DNA of 40,264 nucleotides from Sphingomonas sp. (GCA_025935515.1 JAICVC010000003.1:1-40264); one strand, 5' to 3'. Positions 1-8,258 are shown, counted from the first letter of the stretch. The notes: generated by a model not told the origin, from the sequence alone. Numbers and translations are program-made.

Positions 1-683
1 ACGATCGGAACGCTGTCGGCGATCCCATGCTCGCGCATCGTGTCGCGAAGCGCCTTCACACGCGGATACGGCGGCTGCGGTGCGCGAGGGTCTTCCGCGT
101 TCGACAGGCCGTTATGGCCGCCGGCCAGCCACGGGTCCTCATAGACGACGGCGGCGAGCCATTCCGCGGACTTGTGATAAGCGCGCTTCCACAAGGCGCT
201 GAACGCGCGCGCGGAGCTGATGATCGGCAGGTAATTGACGCCGTAGGAGGCCGCGATTTCGCTCAGCTTGTAGGGCATGCCCGCGCCGCAGGTAACCCCG
301 CTGACGAGCCCCTTGGTGCGCTCTAGCACGCCGTGGAGCACGCGCTGCGCGCCGCCCATTTCCCACAGCACGTTGATGTTGATCGCGCCCTTGCCCGACG
401 CCATCTCGTAGGCGCGCTGGACCTGCGCGACGGCGCCGTCGACGGCATATTTGATCAGCTCTTCGTGACGCTCGCGGCGAGTCAGGCCCGCGTAGATTTG
501 CGGGATGATCCGACCTTCGGGATCATAGCTGTCGGCGTTGACCGCGGAGACGGTGCCGATGCCGCCGGCCGCCGCCCAGGCGCCGCTGCTGGCATGGTTG
601 GTGGCCGACACGCCCTTGCCGCCTTCGATCAGCGGCCAGACTTCGCGGCCGCCGTAGAGGATGGGCTGGAGGCCCTTGAACAA
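1..683 (-). CDS. Nitronate monooxygenase family flavoprotein (partial, C-terminus off the window)
   Basis: This frame is absent from the supplied ORF track because it runs off the left edge; I read it directly. The translation begins LFKGLQPILYGGREVWPLI and contains AAGGIGTVSAVNADSY, a VTCGAGMPYKL segment and GGHNGLSNAEDP. These match the FMN-binding TIM-barrel of NAD(P)H-dependent flavin oxidoreductases of the nitronate monooxygenase (2-nitropropane dioxygenase) family, which oxidise alkyl nitronates. I chose the TTG at 683 because GGGAG lies about 8 bases upstream and because homologues start at this FKGLQPI block. An in-frame ATG at 725 would add 14 residues but has no visible ribosome-binding site. 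The true substrate cannot be told from the sequence, and the end of the protein is missing. Confidence 0.82.
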   Translation of the reverse strand, partial: MFKGLQPILYGGREVWPLIEGGKGVSATNHASSGAWAAAGGIGTVSAVNADSYDPEGRIIPQIYAGLTRRERHEELIKYAVDGAVAQVQRAYEMASGKGAININVLWEMGGAQRVLHGVLERTKGLVSGVTCGAGMPYKLSEIAASYGVNYLPIISSARAFSALWKRAYHKSAEWLAAVVYEDPWLAGGHNGLSNAEDPRAPQPPYPRVKALRDTMREHGIADSVPI

Positions 684-746
684 AATCCGTCTCCCAGGCG
701 CCCCTGCGCCATTCGCCGCGCCCATATAGGGACGCTTGGCCGGCAA

Positions 747-793
747 TGCGCTAAAAAATTAAGCGGGACCCCGGTTGGTTCCGGGGCCCCGCT
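747..793 (-). terminator. Rho-independent terminator of the glycine-zipper gene
   Basis: On the minus strand a GC-rich hairpin (AGCGGGGCCCCGG pairing with CCGGGGTCCCGCT, one mismatch, 762-793) is followed directly by TTAATTTTTTAG. It lies about 30 bases past the stop of the gene at 822-1292 and before the monooxygenase start, so it separates the two transcripts. Confidence 0.85.
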
Positions 794-821
794 GCGTGAG
801 ACAGTTTTTGCTGTCGTGGCT

Positions 822-1292
822 TCAGCACTGCTGCGAGGCGACGGCCCCGCCGAGGATCGCGCCGATCACCGCGCCGGCGATCGCGCCGTCGGTGCTGCCG
901 CCACGATGGCGATAGCTGTAGCGATAGCGGCGATGGCCGTTGCTGCCGATCGCGCTGCCGATGGCCGCGCCGGCAACTCCGCCGATGGCCGCTCCGCCAA
1001 GCGGGGCGGTGCAACGGTAGCCGTTGCGATAATAGCGGTTGGAATAGCCGTAGTTGCTGTAGCCATACGCCGGATAGCCGTAATTCCCGTAGCCATAGCC
1101 CGGATAGCCGGAACCGTAATTGCCGTAGGCCGGATAGCCGTAGCCATAGGATGGAGCGCCGTAGCCATAGTTGTGCCCGTAGGCCGGGTAACCGTAGCCA
1201 TACCCGCCATAATATCCGCCGCGGGCTTCCGCGCCGGCGGGAATGGCGACCAGCGCGGCTGCGGACAATGCCAGTGCGATTTTCCTGATCAT
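822..1292 (-). CDS. Exported Gly/Tyr-rich protein with glycine-zipper C-terminus
   Basis: A 156-residue protein with a clean signal peptide (MIRKIALALSAAALVAIPAGAEA). Residues 25-90 are low complexity, built from variations of YGYPAYG and NYGYG. After that come two glycine-zipper segments (GGAAIGGVAGAAIGSAIG around 100-116 and GAIAGAVIGAILGGAVA near the C-terminus), separated by a basic, Tyr/Arg-rich linker. Glycine zippers of this type are common in small outer-membrane or periplasmic proteins of unknown role. GAGGAG sits 7 bases upstream of the ATG, and a strong terminator follows. The gene stands alone between divergently different functions. The function is not known; a structural or envelope-associated role is an inference from composition only. 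Confidence 0.85.
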   Translation of the reverse strand: MIRKIALALSAAALVAIPAGAEARGGYYGGYGYGYPAYGHNYGYGAPSYGYGYPAYGNYGSGYPGYGYGNYGYPAYGYSNYGYSNRYYRNGYRCTAPLGGAAIGGVAGAAIGSAIGSNGHRRYRYSYRHRGGSTDGAIAGAVIGAILGGAVASQQC

Positions 1293-1418
1293 CGGAACGC
1301 TCCTCGATTTCGGCCGCCTGGGAAGGACTCGCGGCCATCTGGCGGCGCAATTACGCCTGCCAAGCTGTCGCCGCTGTGAACGTTGCGGTTCGGAATCGAT
1401 AAGCCTGCCTACTATCGT

Positions 1419-2264
1419 TCAGGCGAGCGAATAATCGAGGCCGATATCCACCGCAGGCGCCGACTGCGTGATGCGGCCGACCGAGATGAAATCGACGCCG
1501 GTCTCGGCGAGAAAGCGGATGGTTCCGAGCGTCACTCCGCCCGAGGCTTCGAGCGGCACCCGGCCGGCGACAAGCTCCACTGCCTCGCGCAGCTTGGCCG
1601 GGTCCATGTTGTCGAGCAGCAGCCGGTCGGCGCCGGCAGCGAGCGCCGGCTCGATCTGATCGATCCGGTCGACCTCGACCTGCACCTGAAGCCCGGTAGT
1701 GGCGGACTTCGCGCGGCGCACGGCCTCGGCGACTCCGCCGCAGACCGCGACATGATTGTCCTTGATTAGCACGCCATCATCGAGCCGCATCCGATGATTC
1801 TGCGCACCGCCCATCCGCGCCGCATATTTTTCGAGGACGCGCAGGCCCGGGATGGTCTTGCGCGTGTCGAGCAGCACCGCGCCGGTTCCGGCGATGGCGT
1901 CGACATATTGCCGTGTCATCGTCGCGATGCCCGACAGGTGTTGGAGCGTGTTCAGCGCAGAGCGTTCCGCGGCGAGCATTGCGCGCGCGTTGCCGCTCAC
2001 CAGCATCAGCGTTTGGCCATGCTCAACGCGTTCGCCATCATTTGCGAGAATCTCGAGATGAACGTCGGGATCAAGCACGCGGAAGAATGCTGCGGCGATT
2101 TCCAGTCCGGCGACGACGATCATCTGGCGCGCATTCATCTCCGCAGCGAAGCGGGCATCCTCGGCGATCACCGCCTTTGACGTGACGTCGCCGCCCTTGC
2201 CGAGATCTTCGGCAAAGGCGCGCCGTACAAATTCGTCGAGATCGAAACCTTCCGGAAGCGCCAT
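1419..2264 (-). CDS. nadC: Nicotinate-nucleotide pyrophosphorylase (carboxylating)
   Basis: Quinolinate phosphoribosyltransferase converts quinolinate and PRPP to nicotinate mononucleotide in de novo NAD synthesis. The 281-residue length is normal for the family. Visible signatures are EDLGKGGDVTS (19-29), the AERSALNTLQHLSGIAT helix (99-115), DTRKTIPGLR (133-142), GGAQNHRMRLDDGVLIKDNH (152-171), EVD (197-199), LLLDNM (215-220) and EASGGV (239-244), covering the phosphate and quinolinate-binding basic residues and the acidic metal-site residues. It is the most downstream gene of a long minus-strand run that begins with lemA. No nadA or nadB is present in the window. The start ATG has GGAG only one base away, so a slightly different start cannot be excluded, but the N-terminal sequence is as expected. 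Confidence 0.95.
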   Translation of the reverse strand: MALPEGFDLDEFVRRAFAEDLGKGGDVTSKAVIAEDARFAAEMNARQMIVVAGLEIAAAFFRVLDPDVHLEILANDGERVEHGQTLMLVSGNARAMLAAERSALNTLQHLSGIATMTRQYVDAIAGTGAVLLDTRKTIPGLRVLEKYAARMGGAQNHRMRLDDGVLIKDNHVAVCGGVAEAVRRAKSATTGLQVQVEVDRIDQIEPALAAGADRLLLDNMDPAKLREAVELVAGRVPLEASGGVTLGTIRFLAETGVDFISVGRITQSAPAVDIGLDYSLA

Positions 2265-2296
2265 GCTCCGCGTCTAGACGAGCGCGGCGGTCAAAT

Positions 2297-3130
2297 TCAA
2301 TGCGCTGGCTCGGCTGTTTTGCGGAGTACCCATCGGCCCTCGCGCCAATCGTACCGCTGCGCGTCCTTCGCCTTGAAGTCCTCGCCGATCCAGGCGTGAA
2401 CCGTGATGGTCGCGCTGCCCTCGACAATGTCGATCGTGTTGAAGCTCTGCTCCTGCTCGCGGACGCGCGTCGACGTCGCGGTGCCGGCCTGGACGACCAG
2501 CACGCCGCCGGCGCGGGTGACCAGATCGCCGGCATCCTGGCTGACCGCATGATGCGCGTGACCGGCGAGCAGCATGTCGACGCCCGAGTCCTCGATCGCG
2601 TTCAGCGCCAGTTCCTGGCGCCCGATCGCGCGCTCCACCTCGTCGCCGATCCGGAGCGCGAAGAGCGGATGGTGAGTGACCAGGATCCGGAATGATTCGC
2701 TCGGCGTGCGCGAGAATGTTTCGCTGATGAAAGCGACCTGGTCCTGATTGATCCGCCCGTCCTTAAACGTCAGCGAGCGGGCGGTGTTGATGCCGAGCAC
2801 CGCGACGCCGGGAAGCTCGATGAACGGGCACAAGGTATCGTCGATGAAGCGCCGGTAGCGCGCGAGCGGCGACAGGAAGCGCCGCAACACGTCGTACAGT
2901 GGAACATCGTGATTGCCCGGCACGCCGAGCACTTCGTGGCCCCGCTCGCGAAGCCCGTCGAGGAACGCGCAGGCGTCGCGAAACTGCTCGGTCCGCGCAC
3001 GCTGCGTGAAGTCGCCGCTGATGACGATGAGGTCGGGCTTGAGCTGGTCCGCCTGCCAGTCGACCGCCTCGACGAGGCGATCGTCATGGGCGCCGAAATG
3101 CAGGTCCGAAAGATGGAGGATGCGGGTCAT
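2297..3130 (-). CDS. Calcineurin-like metallophosphoesterase (CpdA/Icc-like)
   Basis: The N-terminus MTRILHLSDLHFG carries the first metal-binding motif (DxH), followed by VVISGDFTQRA (GD), LGVPGNHDVP (GNHD), VTHHPLF (H) and LAGHAHH (GHxH). This is the complete metallophosphoesterase set. Members similar to this act on cyclic nucleotides or other phosphodiesters in the cytoplasm; the substrate here is unknown. I start at the ATG at 3130, because the family begins with this strand and the upstream 12 residues of the ORF track (from a GTG at 3166) are basic and unlike the family. The GTG does sit one base past the stop of the upstream M3 peptidase, so translational coupling from there remains possible. 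The gene is about 277 residues, normal for the family. Confidence 0.88.
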   Translation of the reverse strand: MTRILHLSDLHFGAHDDRLVEAVDWQADQLKPDLIVISGDFTQRARTEQFRDACAFLDGLRERGHEVLGVPGNHDVPLYDVLRRFLSPLARYRRFIDDTLCPFIELPGVAVLGINTARSLTFKDGRINQDQVAFISETFSRTPSESFRILVTHHPLFALRIGDEVERAIGRQELALNAIEDSGVDMLLAGHAHHAVSQDAGDLVTRAGGVLVVQAGTATSTRVREQEQSFNTIDIVEGSATITVHAWIGEDFKAKDAQRYDWREGRWVLRKTAEPAH

Positions 3131-3167
3131 GGGCGGAGAAACGCGTCTCCGCCCCTTCCGGTTCACC

Positions 3168-5330
3168 TCAGTCGGTCGGGAATCCCCGGCGCTTCAGCAG
3201 CGCCGACACGTCCGGATCGCGGCCCCGGAACTGGCGATACGCCTCCGCCCGATCGGTCTCGTTCCCGGTTGCCAGCAGGATGGTCTTGAAACGCTCGGCC
3301 GTCGCCTTGTCCCACACGTTACCGGTTTGCTCGAACGCGGCCCAGGTGTCCGCGTCCATCGTCTCCGACCACAGGTAGGAATAATAGCCGGCCGAGTAGG
3401 CGTCCGAGGAGAACAGGTGATTGAACTGCGGCAGGCGGTGCCGCATCACGATCTCCTTGGGCATCCCGATCTTCGCCAGCGCCTCGCGCTCGAACTTGTC
3501 TGGATCGGCGACACCGTTGGGGTCGGTGTGCATCATCATGTCGACGATCGCCGAGGAGAGATATTCGACCGTCGCGAAGCCCTGGTTGAAGGTGTTCGCC
3601 TTCTCGATCTTGTCGACCAGCGCCTGCGGCATCGGCTGACCCGTCTGGTAGTGCTTGGCGAAGCGGTTGAGGACGGCTGGCGTCAGCAGCCAGTTCTCGT
3701 TCACCTGGCTCGGATATTCGACGAAGTCCCGCTGCGACCCCGCGAAGTTGGGATAGCGGACGTCCACCGTCAAATAATGGATCGCGTGCCCGAACTCGTG
3801 GAACATCGTCTCGGCGTCGTCGAGGCTGATGAGCACCGGCTGCCCGGGGCTCGGCTTGGTGAAATTGTTGTTGTTGGAGTTGAGGACGATCTTCTGATCG
3901 AGGAGTCCGATCCGCGCGCGATAGGCATTGTGCCACGCGCCGGAGCGCTTGCCGGTGCGGGCGTAGGTGTCGAGGTACCAGAGGCCGACGACATGGCCGT
4001 CGTTGCGATCGGTCACCTCGAACGTCCGCACGTCGGGCTGGAAGACCGGAATCGAGCCCGTATTCTCCTTGAAATCGTAGCCGTAGAGCTCGCCCGCGGC
4101 CCAGAACATGCCTTTCAGGATGTTGTTGAGCTCGAAGTACGGCTTCACCTCTTCCTGGCTGAAGTCGAACTTATCCTTGCGGACCTTCTCCTGGTAGTAA
4201 CGATAGTCCCACGGCTCGATCGTGATCTTGTCGCCGCGCTTGTTGGCGAGCGCCTGCTGGTCGGCGACCTCTTCCTTCACTCGAGCCACCGCCGCCGGCC
4301 AGACCTTCATCATCAGCCTCATGGCGTTGTCCGGCGTCCTCGCCATCGTGTCCTGCATCCGCCACGCGGCGTGGCTCGGATAGCCGAGCAGCCGTGCACG
4401 GTCCGCGCGCAACTTGACGATCTCGGCGATGGTCGAATTGGTGTCGTTCTTGTCGCCGTTGTCGCCGCGGTTAACGAACGCCCGCCACACCTTCTCGCGG
4501 AGCGCGCGATTGTCGGCGAAGGTCAGGATCGGATCGACCGCCGAGCGCGTGTTCATGATCGCATATTGGCCGGCCGGGAGCTTGTGCTCCTTGGCCGATG
4601 CCAGCGCAGCGTTCTTCACGTCGTCGGGAACACCGTTGAGCTGCGCCGCTGTGGCGACGGTATATTTGGATTCGTCCGCCAGCACCTTCTCGCTGAAGGT
4701 CGAGAAGGCCTTGGCGAGCTGCTGGTTGATCGCGGTGAGCTGCTGCTTCTGCTGCGGATCGAGGTTGGCGCCGTTGCGGACGAAGGACTCATAGTAGCGC
4801 GTGACCAGCCGCTGCTCCTTGGCCGGAAGGCTTGCACGCGCGTCATAGACCGCCTTGATCCGCTGGAAGAGCTGGGGGTTGAGCGTGATCTCGTCCTGCG
4901 CGGCCGAGAGCTTCGGCGACCATTCCTTGTCAAGCGCCTGATATTCGGGCGTCGTCACATTGCTGGTCATCACGCCGAACAGCGTACCGACGCGGTCGAG
5001 CCGCTGGCCCGCCTTCTCCATCGCGACGATGGTGTTTTCGAAGGTCGGTGCCGCCGAATTGTTGGCGATGGCCAGATATTCGCGCCGCTGCTCGTCGATG
5101 GCGAACTGGAAGGCCCCGGGGAACAGCTCGGGCCTGACCTTATCCCATGGCGGAACGCCGCCGTACGGCCCGGTCCACTCACCCAGGAGCGGGTTGTTGG
5201 GCACCACGACGTTTGGCGTGGCAACCGCCGGGGTTTGTGCGGCAGCTGGGAGCGCTGCTGGCAGCGTTTCGGCGATTGCGTCGCCGCCAAAGGCTGCGGC
5301 GGCGCAGCCCAGCAGGAAAATCCGGTTCAT
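3168..5330 (-). CDS. Exported M3-family zinc metallopeptidase (peptidyl-dipeptidase Dcp-like)
   Basis: A 720-residue thimet-type peptidase. The zinc site HEFGHAIH is at about residue 511, followed by VEYPSQVNENW, which supplies the third (Glu) ligand region. Upstream the conserved WDYRYYQEKVR and GLWYLDTYARTGKRSGAW blocks are present, and the substrate Tyr/His loop (SAGYYSYLWSE) lies near the end. The N-terminus looks like a signal peptide, so a periplasmic peptide-degrading role is likely. I use the ATG at 5330, with GAGGGA 6 bases upstream, rather than the ORF-track start ten codons earlier. The family removes C-terminal dipeptides or cleaves short oligopeptides; exact specificity cannot be read. 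It is the gene upstream of the metallophosphoesterase and lies downstream of the NUDIX gene with a 77-base gap. Confidence 0.93.
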   Translation of the reverse strand: MNRIFLLGCAAAAFGGDAIAETLPAALPAAAQTPAVATPNVVVPNNPLLGEWTGPYGGVPPWDKVRPELFPGAFQFAIDEQRREYLAIANNSAAPTFENTIVAMEKAGQRLDRVGTLFGVMTSNVTTPEYQALDKEWSPKLSAAQDEITLNPQLFQRIKAVYDARASLPAKEQRLVTRYYESFVRNGANLDPQQKQQLTAINQQLAKAFSTFSEKVLADESKYTVATAAQLNGVPDDVKNAALASAKEHKLPAGQYAIMNTRSAVDPILTFADNRALREKVWRAFVNRGDNGDKNDTNSTIAEIVKLRADRARLLGYPSHAAWRMQDTMARTPDNAMRLMMKVWPAAVARVKEEVADQQALANKRGDKITIEPWDYRYYQEKVRKDKFDFSQEEVKPYFELNNILKGMFWAAGELYGYDFKENTGSIPVFQPDVRTFEVTDRNDGHVVGLWYLDTYARTGKRSGAWHNAYRARIGLLDQKIVLNSNNNNFTKPSPGQPVLISLDDAETMFHEFGHAIHYLTVDVRYPNFAGSQRDFVEYPSQVNENWLLTPAVLNRFAKHYQTGQPMPQALVDKIEKANTFNQGFATVEYLSSAIVDMMMHTDPNGVADPDKFEREALAKIGMPKEIVMRHRLPQFNHLFSSDAYSAGYYSYLWSETMDADTWAAFEQTGNVWDKATAERFKTILLATGNETDRAEAYRQFRGRDPDVSALLKRRGFPTD

Positions 5331-5407
5331 GAAATCCCTCGAGTTGGAATGGCCGGTCAATGGGGAGGGCGGCGCCGAACCGCAACCGCTCGTTCGACGA
5401 ACGGCCG

Positions 5408-5923
5408 CTAGAAGTTGAGCAGCAACAGCAACTTGACGTCGACGCCCAGGCCCTCGGCCCGTTTCTCCTCGAGGACGTTCGGAATCTCCGCCCGCGGCAC
5501 CAGATGTACAGTGATGTCCTCGCTATCGGTTCCTCCCCCCTCCCCGATCCTGCGGACGCCGTGGGCACGGACCAGCGTGAAGCTTTCCGAGAGCATTCCC
5601 GGCGAGGCATAGAAGTCGCCGAGCCGGTCGACATGGCTGGCAGTGAACCCGGTCTCCTCCTCTAGCTCCTTGATTGCGGCAGTTTCCGGCGTGGCGGCTG
5701 GATCGTCGTCGCCGACCAGCCCCGCGGGAAGCTCGATGCAGCGGCAACCGAGCGGCACTCGCGGCTGCTCCACCAGGATTACCTTACTCTCATATTCGGC
5801 AAGGATGACGACCGCGCGGATGCCGCCCGTGCGGCCGGCATATTCCCATTTTCCGCGGCGCAGCGCACGGACGAACTTGCCTTGCCACATGACCTCCAGT
5901 GGAGGCAGGTCGTCCAGGTTCAT
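5408..5923 (-). CDS. NUDIX hydrolase, ADP-ribose pyrophosphatase-like
   Basis: A 171-residue NUDIX protein. The Nudix box spans residues 67-94: a conserved ELPAGLVG lead followed by ETAAIKELEEETGF, where KELEEETGF corresponds to the REUXEEXGU core with Lys replacing Arg. The N-terminal beta-rich region (WEYAGR, AVVILAEYESKVILVEQPRVP) is typical of the ADP-ribose/NDP-sugar pyrophosphatases that cleave nucleoside diphosphates linked to other moieties. An acidic insert with DDDPAAT precedes the catalytic helix. The gene overlaps the upstream TPM gene by four bases (ATGA), so the two are probably translated together. Its substrate is not proved by the sequence. Confidence 0.9.
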   Translation of the reverse strand: MNLDDLPPLEVMWQGKFVRALRRGKWEYAGRTGGIRAVVILAEYESKVILVEQPRVPLGCRCIELPAGLVGDDDPAATPETAAIKELEEETGFTASHVDRLGDFYASPGMLSESFTLVRAHGVRRIGEGGGTDSEDITVHLVPRAEIPNVLEEKRAEGLGVDVKLLLLLNF

Positions 5924-6597
5924 AGCTCGATCAGCTTGTCCGGAATTTCATTGGTGTCGCTCGTCGAGCGCGGGAAATGTTCGGCCAGCACCGCCCCGAC
6001 CCGCTCGACCGCGGCCACAATCCCGTCCCCGACGCGGCCCTGCTTCACTTCGACCAGCAACGCGGCCATCGCCTCGCCCCAGGTCTCGGGGGTGGTAACC
6101 TTGGTGATCGCCTCATCGCCGATGATCTCGGCGCGCCGCTCCGCCATCGACAGATAAACGAGGATTCCGGTGCGTCCAGAAGTGCGGCGTTCGGCGGCTG
6201 CCTTGAAGATCGCAATTGCCCGGCGGCGGACCCGGCGATGTTTGGTCGCGGCTGGGGTCAGCGCGATCCTGAGCGGCATCCATTTCATGATCAGCAGCGC
6301 AACGGTGAATTTCAGCGCCGCGAACACCATCAGCAGCGTGAGCAGCTGGCTGAGCGTCGGATCGGGCTGCCAGCCGCCAAGCAGCAGATTGTACCACCAG
6401 GCGAGCGCCGTCGGCCGCCAAGCGGCCCACGCCAGGACCGCGAACAGGGGGATCAGCGCCCAATGCAGGCCGACGTCGTGATAGGGATCGCTGATCGGCG
6501 TCGCGACCGCGACGATCTCGCCATTGCTGCTTGCCTCCGCCGCGGCGATAGCAGCCGAAATCTTTTCGTGATCGGCGACGGACAGCCGCATCACCAT
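5920..6597 (-). CDS. TPM-domain membrane protein (second TPM gene of the LemA locus)
   Basis: The ORF-track start at 6759 is a shadow of the neighbouring glycine-rich tail. The real protein begins MVMRLSVADHEKISAAI at 6597, or at the ATG at 6591 that touches the upstream stop (TGATG). The 225-residue protein has an N-terminal half TPM (TLP18.3/Psb32/MOLO-1) domain with SNGEIVAVATPIS, then two or three hydrophobic helices (ALIPLFAVLAWAAW, LLTLLMVFAALKFTVALLIM), then RTSGRTGILVYLSMAERRAEIIGD, which is the core of the TPM fold, and a final helical part. So the domain is interrupted by membrane segments. It overlaps both neighbours and lies in one transcription unit with lemA and the first TPM gene. 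TPM domains have been linked to phosphatase activity in plants; in bacteria the role is undefined. Confidence 0.85.
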   Translation of the reverse strand: MVMRLSVADHEKISAAIAAAEASSNGEIVAVATPISDPYHDVGLHWALIPLFAVLAWAAWRPTALAWWYNLLLGGWQPDPTLSQLLTLLMVFAALKFTVALLIMKWMPLRIALTPAATKHRRVRRRAIAIFKAAAERRTSGRTGILVYLSMAERRAEIIGDEAITKVTTPETWGEAMAALLVEVKQGRVGDGIVAAVERVGAVLAEHFPRSTSDTNEIPDKLIEL

Positions 6598-7445
6598 GAG
6601 CCCGAGGCTCCGCCGCCGCCGAAGCCGCCGCCACCAAAGCCGCCGAAGCCGCCGCCTCCTCCGCCGCCGAAGCCGCCTCCCCCTCCCCAAGAGCCTCCGC
6701 CCCAGCCGCCACGGCGCGAACCACGGCTCAGCTCGTTCAGCCCCCACAGGATCACCCATGGGCTGATCCCGCCGCGGCGCGTGCGGTAACGGCGCCCGAC
6801 CGCGCGGCGGAACTGCGACAGGATCACGAAGCCGATCACGAACACCCAGAAGATGATCGGCAGCGGGTTGCCGCCCGAACGCTCGCGCTGCTGCTGCGCC
6901 TGCGCGGCGGACGCGGCATTTTTCTGCGCTTCCTCTGGCGGCAGGCTCATCTGCTTGATGATTGCGTCGGCGCCCGCCTCGATCCCGCCGCCGTAATCGG
7001 GCGGGTTCTGCTTGAAGTGCGGCAGGATCGCTTCGCGGATGATGATCCCCGACATGGCGTCGGTCATGTACCCGCCGGCGCCATAGCCGGTGGCGATCGA
7101 CACCTTGCGCTCAGCCGGTGCGACCAGCAGCAGGACGCCGTCATCGTTCTTGGCGCTGCCGAGCTTCCAGTAACGGCCGAGGCGGTAGGCATAATCCTCG
7201 ACCGGATAGCCTTCGAGGCTCTTGACTGTCGCGACTGCGAACGCCCGCCCGCTCTGCGCGTAAAGCGCTTCGGCCTTCGACTTCAGTTCGGCGACTTGCT
7301 CGGGCCGCAGGATGCCCGCCTGGTCGACGACCGGCGATCCGTTGTTGGCCGGGAACGTCTGCCCCGCAGCGGGGCCCGCCAAGCAGAGCAGAACTGTCAT
7401 TGCGAGCGCAGCGAAGCAATCCAGGATGCGCCTCTGGATCGCCAC
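6591..7445 (-). CDS. TPM-domain protein with glycine-rich tail (YgcG-like)
   Basis: A 284-residue exported membrane protein. After the signal sequence comes the TPM domain (about residues 38-165) with VVDQAGIL, the classical opening of the family, and VEDYAYRLGRYWKLG, NDDGVLLLVAPAERKVSIATGYG and TDAMSGIII. A transmembrane helix follows (PIIFWVFVIGFVILSQF), and the tail is almost pure Gly/Phe ending GGGGASGSW, as in other YgcG-like proteins. The start is unusual: the GTG at 7445, its GAGGAA ribosome-binding site 9 bases upstream, and the hydrophobic signal peptide (LDCFAALAMTVLLCLAGPAAG) all lie within a dispersed palindromic repeat (7396-7468). An alternative ATG at 7397 has no ribosome-binding site. 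Lies 34 bases downstream of lemA and overlaps the second TPM gene. Confidence 0.88.
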   Translation of the reverse strand: MAIQRRILDCFAALAMTVLLCLAGPAAGQTFPANNGSPVVDQAGILRPEQVAELKSKAEALYAQSGRAFAVATVKSLEGYPVEDYAYRLGRYWKLGSAKNDDGVLLLVAPAERKVSIATGYGAGGYMTDAMSGIIIREAILPHFKQNPPDYGGGIEAGADAIIKQMSLPPEEAQKNAASAAQAQQQRERSGGNPLPIIFWVFVIGFVILSQFRRAVGRRYRTRRGGISPWVILWGLNELSRGSRRGGWGGGSWGGGGGFGGGGGGGFGGFGGGGFGGGGASGSW

Positions 7446-7468
7446 GTCGCTGCGTTCCTCGCGATGAC
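7396..7468. repeat. Dispersed palindromic repeat of the CHCERSEAIQ type (copy 1)
   Basis: The two arms, gtcattgcgagcgcagcgaagcaatcc and the reverse complement of ggatcgccacgtcgctgcgttcctcgcgatgac, form a long imperfect inverted repeat. One reading frame gives NCHCERSEAIQ, the hallmark of this alphaproteobacterial REP-like family, and the opposite strand gives the familiar LDCFAALAMT. It overlaps the 5' end of the TPM gene. A second copy is at 24743-24818. Confidence 0.88.
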
Positions 7469-7479
7469 GGTTCAGTGAC

Positions 7480-8076
7480 TTAGCTCGCGTTGAAATTGAC
7501 GCTGGGCGCTTCCTGCGCCGCGGCTGCAGCCTCGAACGGGACCTTGGGCTTGGCGCCGTAGAAGACCTTCGCGCCGATCGCGTCGGGGAAGGTGCGGATG
7601 CGGGTGTTATAAGCCTGGACCGCGCCGTTGTAGTCGCGTCGCGATGCGTTGATGCGGTTCTCGGTGCCCTCCAGCTGGTCCTGCAGCGCCAGGAAGTTCT
7701 GGTTGGACTTGAGGTCCGGATAGGCTTCCTGCAGCCGCTGCAGCGGGATGATGGCCTGGGTCAGCCGGCCCTGCGCATCGTTGAAGGCCTTTACCTTGGC
7801 CGGGTCATCGAGGTCGCCCGGGGCGAGCTGCACACGGCCGGCCTCGGCGCGCGCCTGCGTGACGGCGATCAGGACGCCGCTTTCCTGCTTGGCGTAGCCC
7901 TTCACCGTTTCAACCAGGTTGGGAATGAGGTCGGCACGGCGCTGATAATCGGCCTGGAGGTTACCCCAGGCAGCGTTGACCTGTTCCTCGGCGGTGGGGA
8001 CGCTGTTGAGCCCGCAGCCGGCGAGGCTGAAGGCGGCCAGCGGCGCGAGCAAACCAAAGCGGCGAACTGCAGTCAT
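7480..8076 (-). CDS. lemA: LemA-family lipoprotein
   Basis: The translation MTAVRRFGLLAPLAAFSLAGCG ends in a lipobox (LAGC), so the protein is probably lipid-anchored. The mature part is the four-helix LemA domain: VNAAWGNLQADYQRRADLIPNLVETVKGYAKQE is the family signature, followed by two long helices and NRINASRRDYNGAVQAYNTRIRTFPD. I use the ATG at 8076 because GGAGG lies 5 bases upstream; the adjoining ATG at 8079 is nearly as good, while the ORF-track start at 8133 is not supported. LemA was named from a Listeria antigen; its molecular role is unknown. It heads a probable operon with two TPM genes and faces a second LemA gene across a 180-base divergent gap. Confidence 0.92.
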   Translation of the reverse strand: MTAVRRFGLLAPLAAFSLAGCGLNSVPTAEEQVNAAWGNLQADYQRRADLIPNLVETVKGYAKQESGVLIAVTQARAEAGRVQLAPGDLDDPAKVKAFNDAQGRLTQAIIPLQRLQEAYPDLKSNQNFLALQDQLEGTENRINASRRDYNGAVQAYNTRIRTFPDAIGAKVFYGAKPKVPFEAAAAAQEAPSVNFNAS

Positions 8077-8258
8077 CATTCCCTCCCAACGGTGGTTGCG
8101 CGCATACGTAGATTTACCGCCGTTCAGATTCAATAAGCTGTCCTATCCGCGCAACACACACTGGCCCGGCTTTGCCTCGCGCTGGCCCGTCGGCGGTAAT
8201 GCAAATTTAACGGCGGCTGGGGCAAATTACTGGGCGCAGAGGGTCGAAAGGGACGGGC

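Noticed and set aside
1045-1222. Possible CRISPR-like tandem repeats
   Set aside because: The periodicity is imperfect and in frame with a Tyr/Gly-rich protein; there are no spacers or cas genes.
333-1379. 348-residue plus-strand ORF
   Set aside because: Runs antisense to the nitronate monooxygenase start and the glycine-zipper gene; its low-complexity AVAI repeats mirror the Tyr/Gly repeats on the other strand.
2913-5411. 832-residue plus-strand ORF
   Set aside because: It is antisense to the M3 peptidase and metallophosphoesterase genes, and its translation has the Arg/Leu/Val-rich composition of a GC-rich shadow frame.
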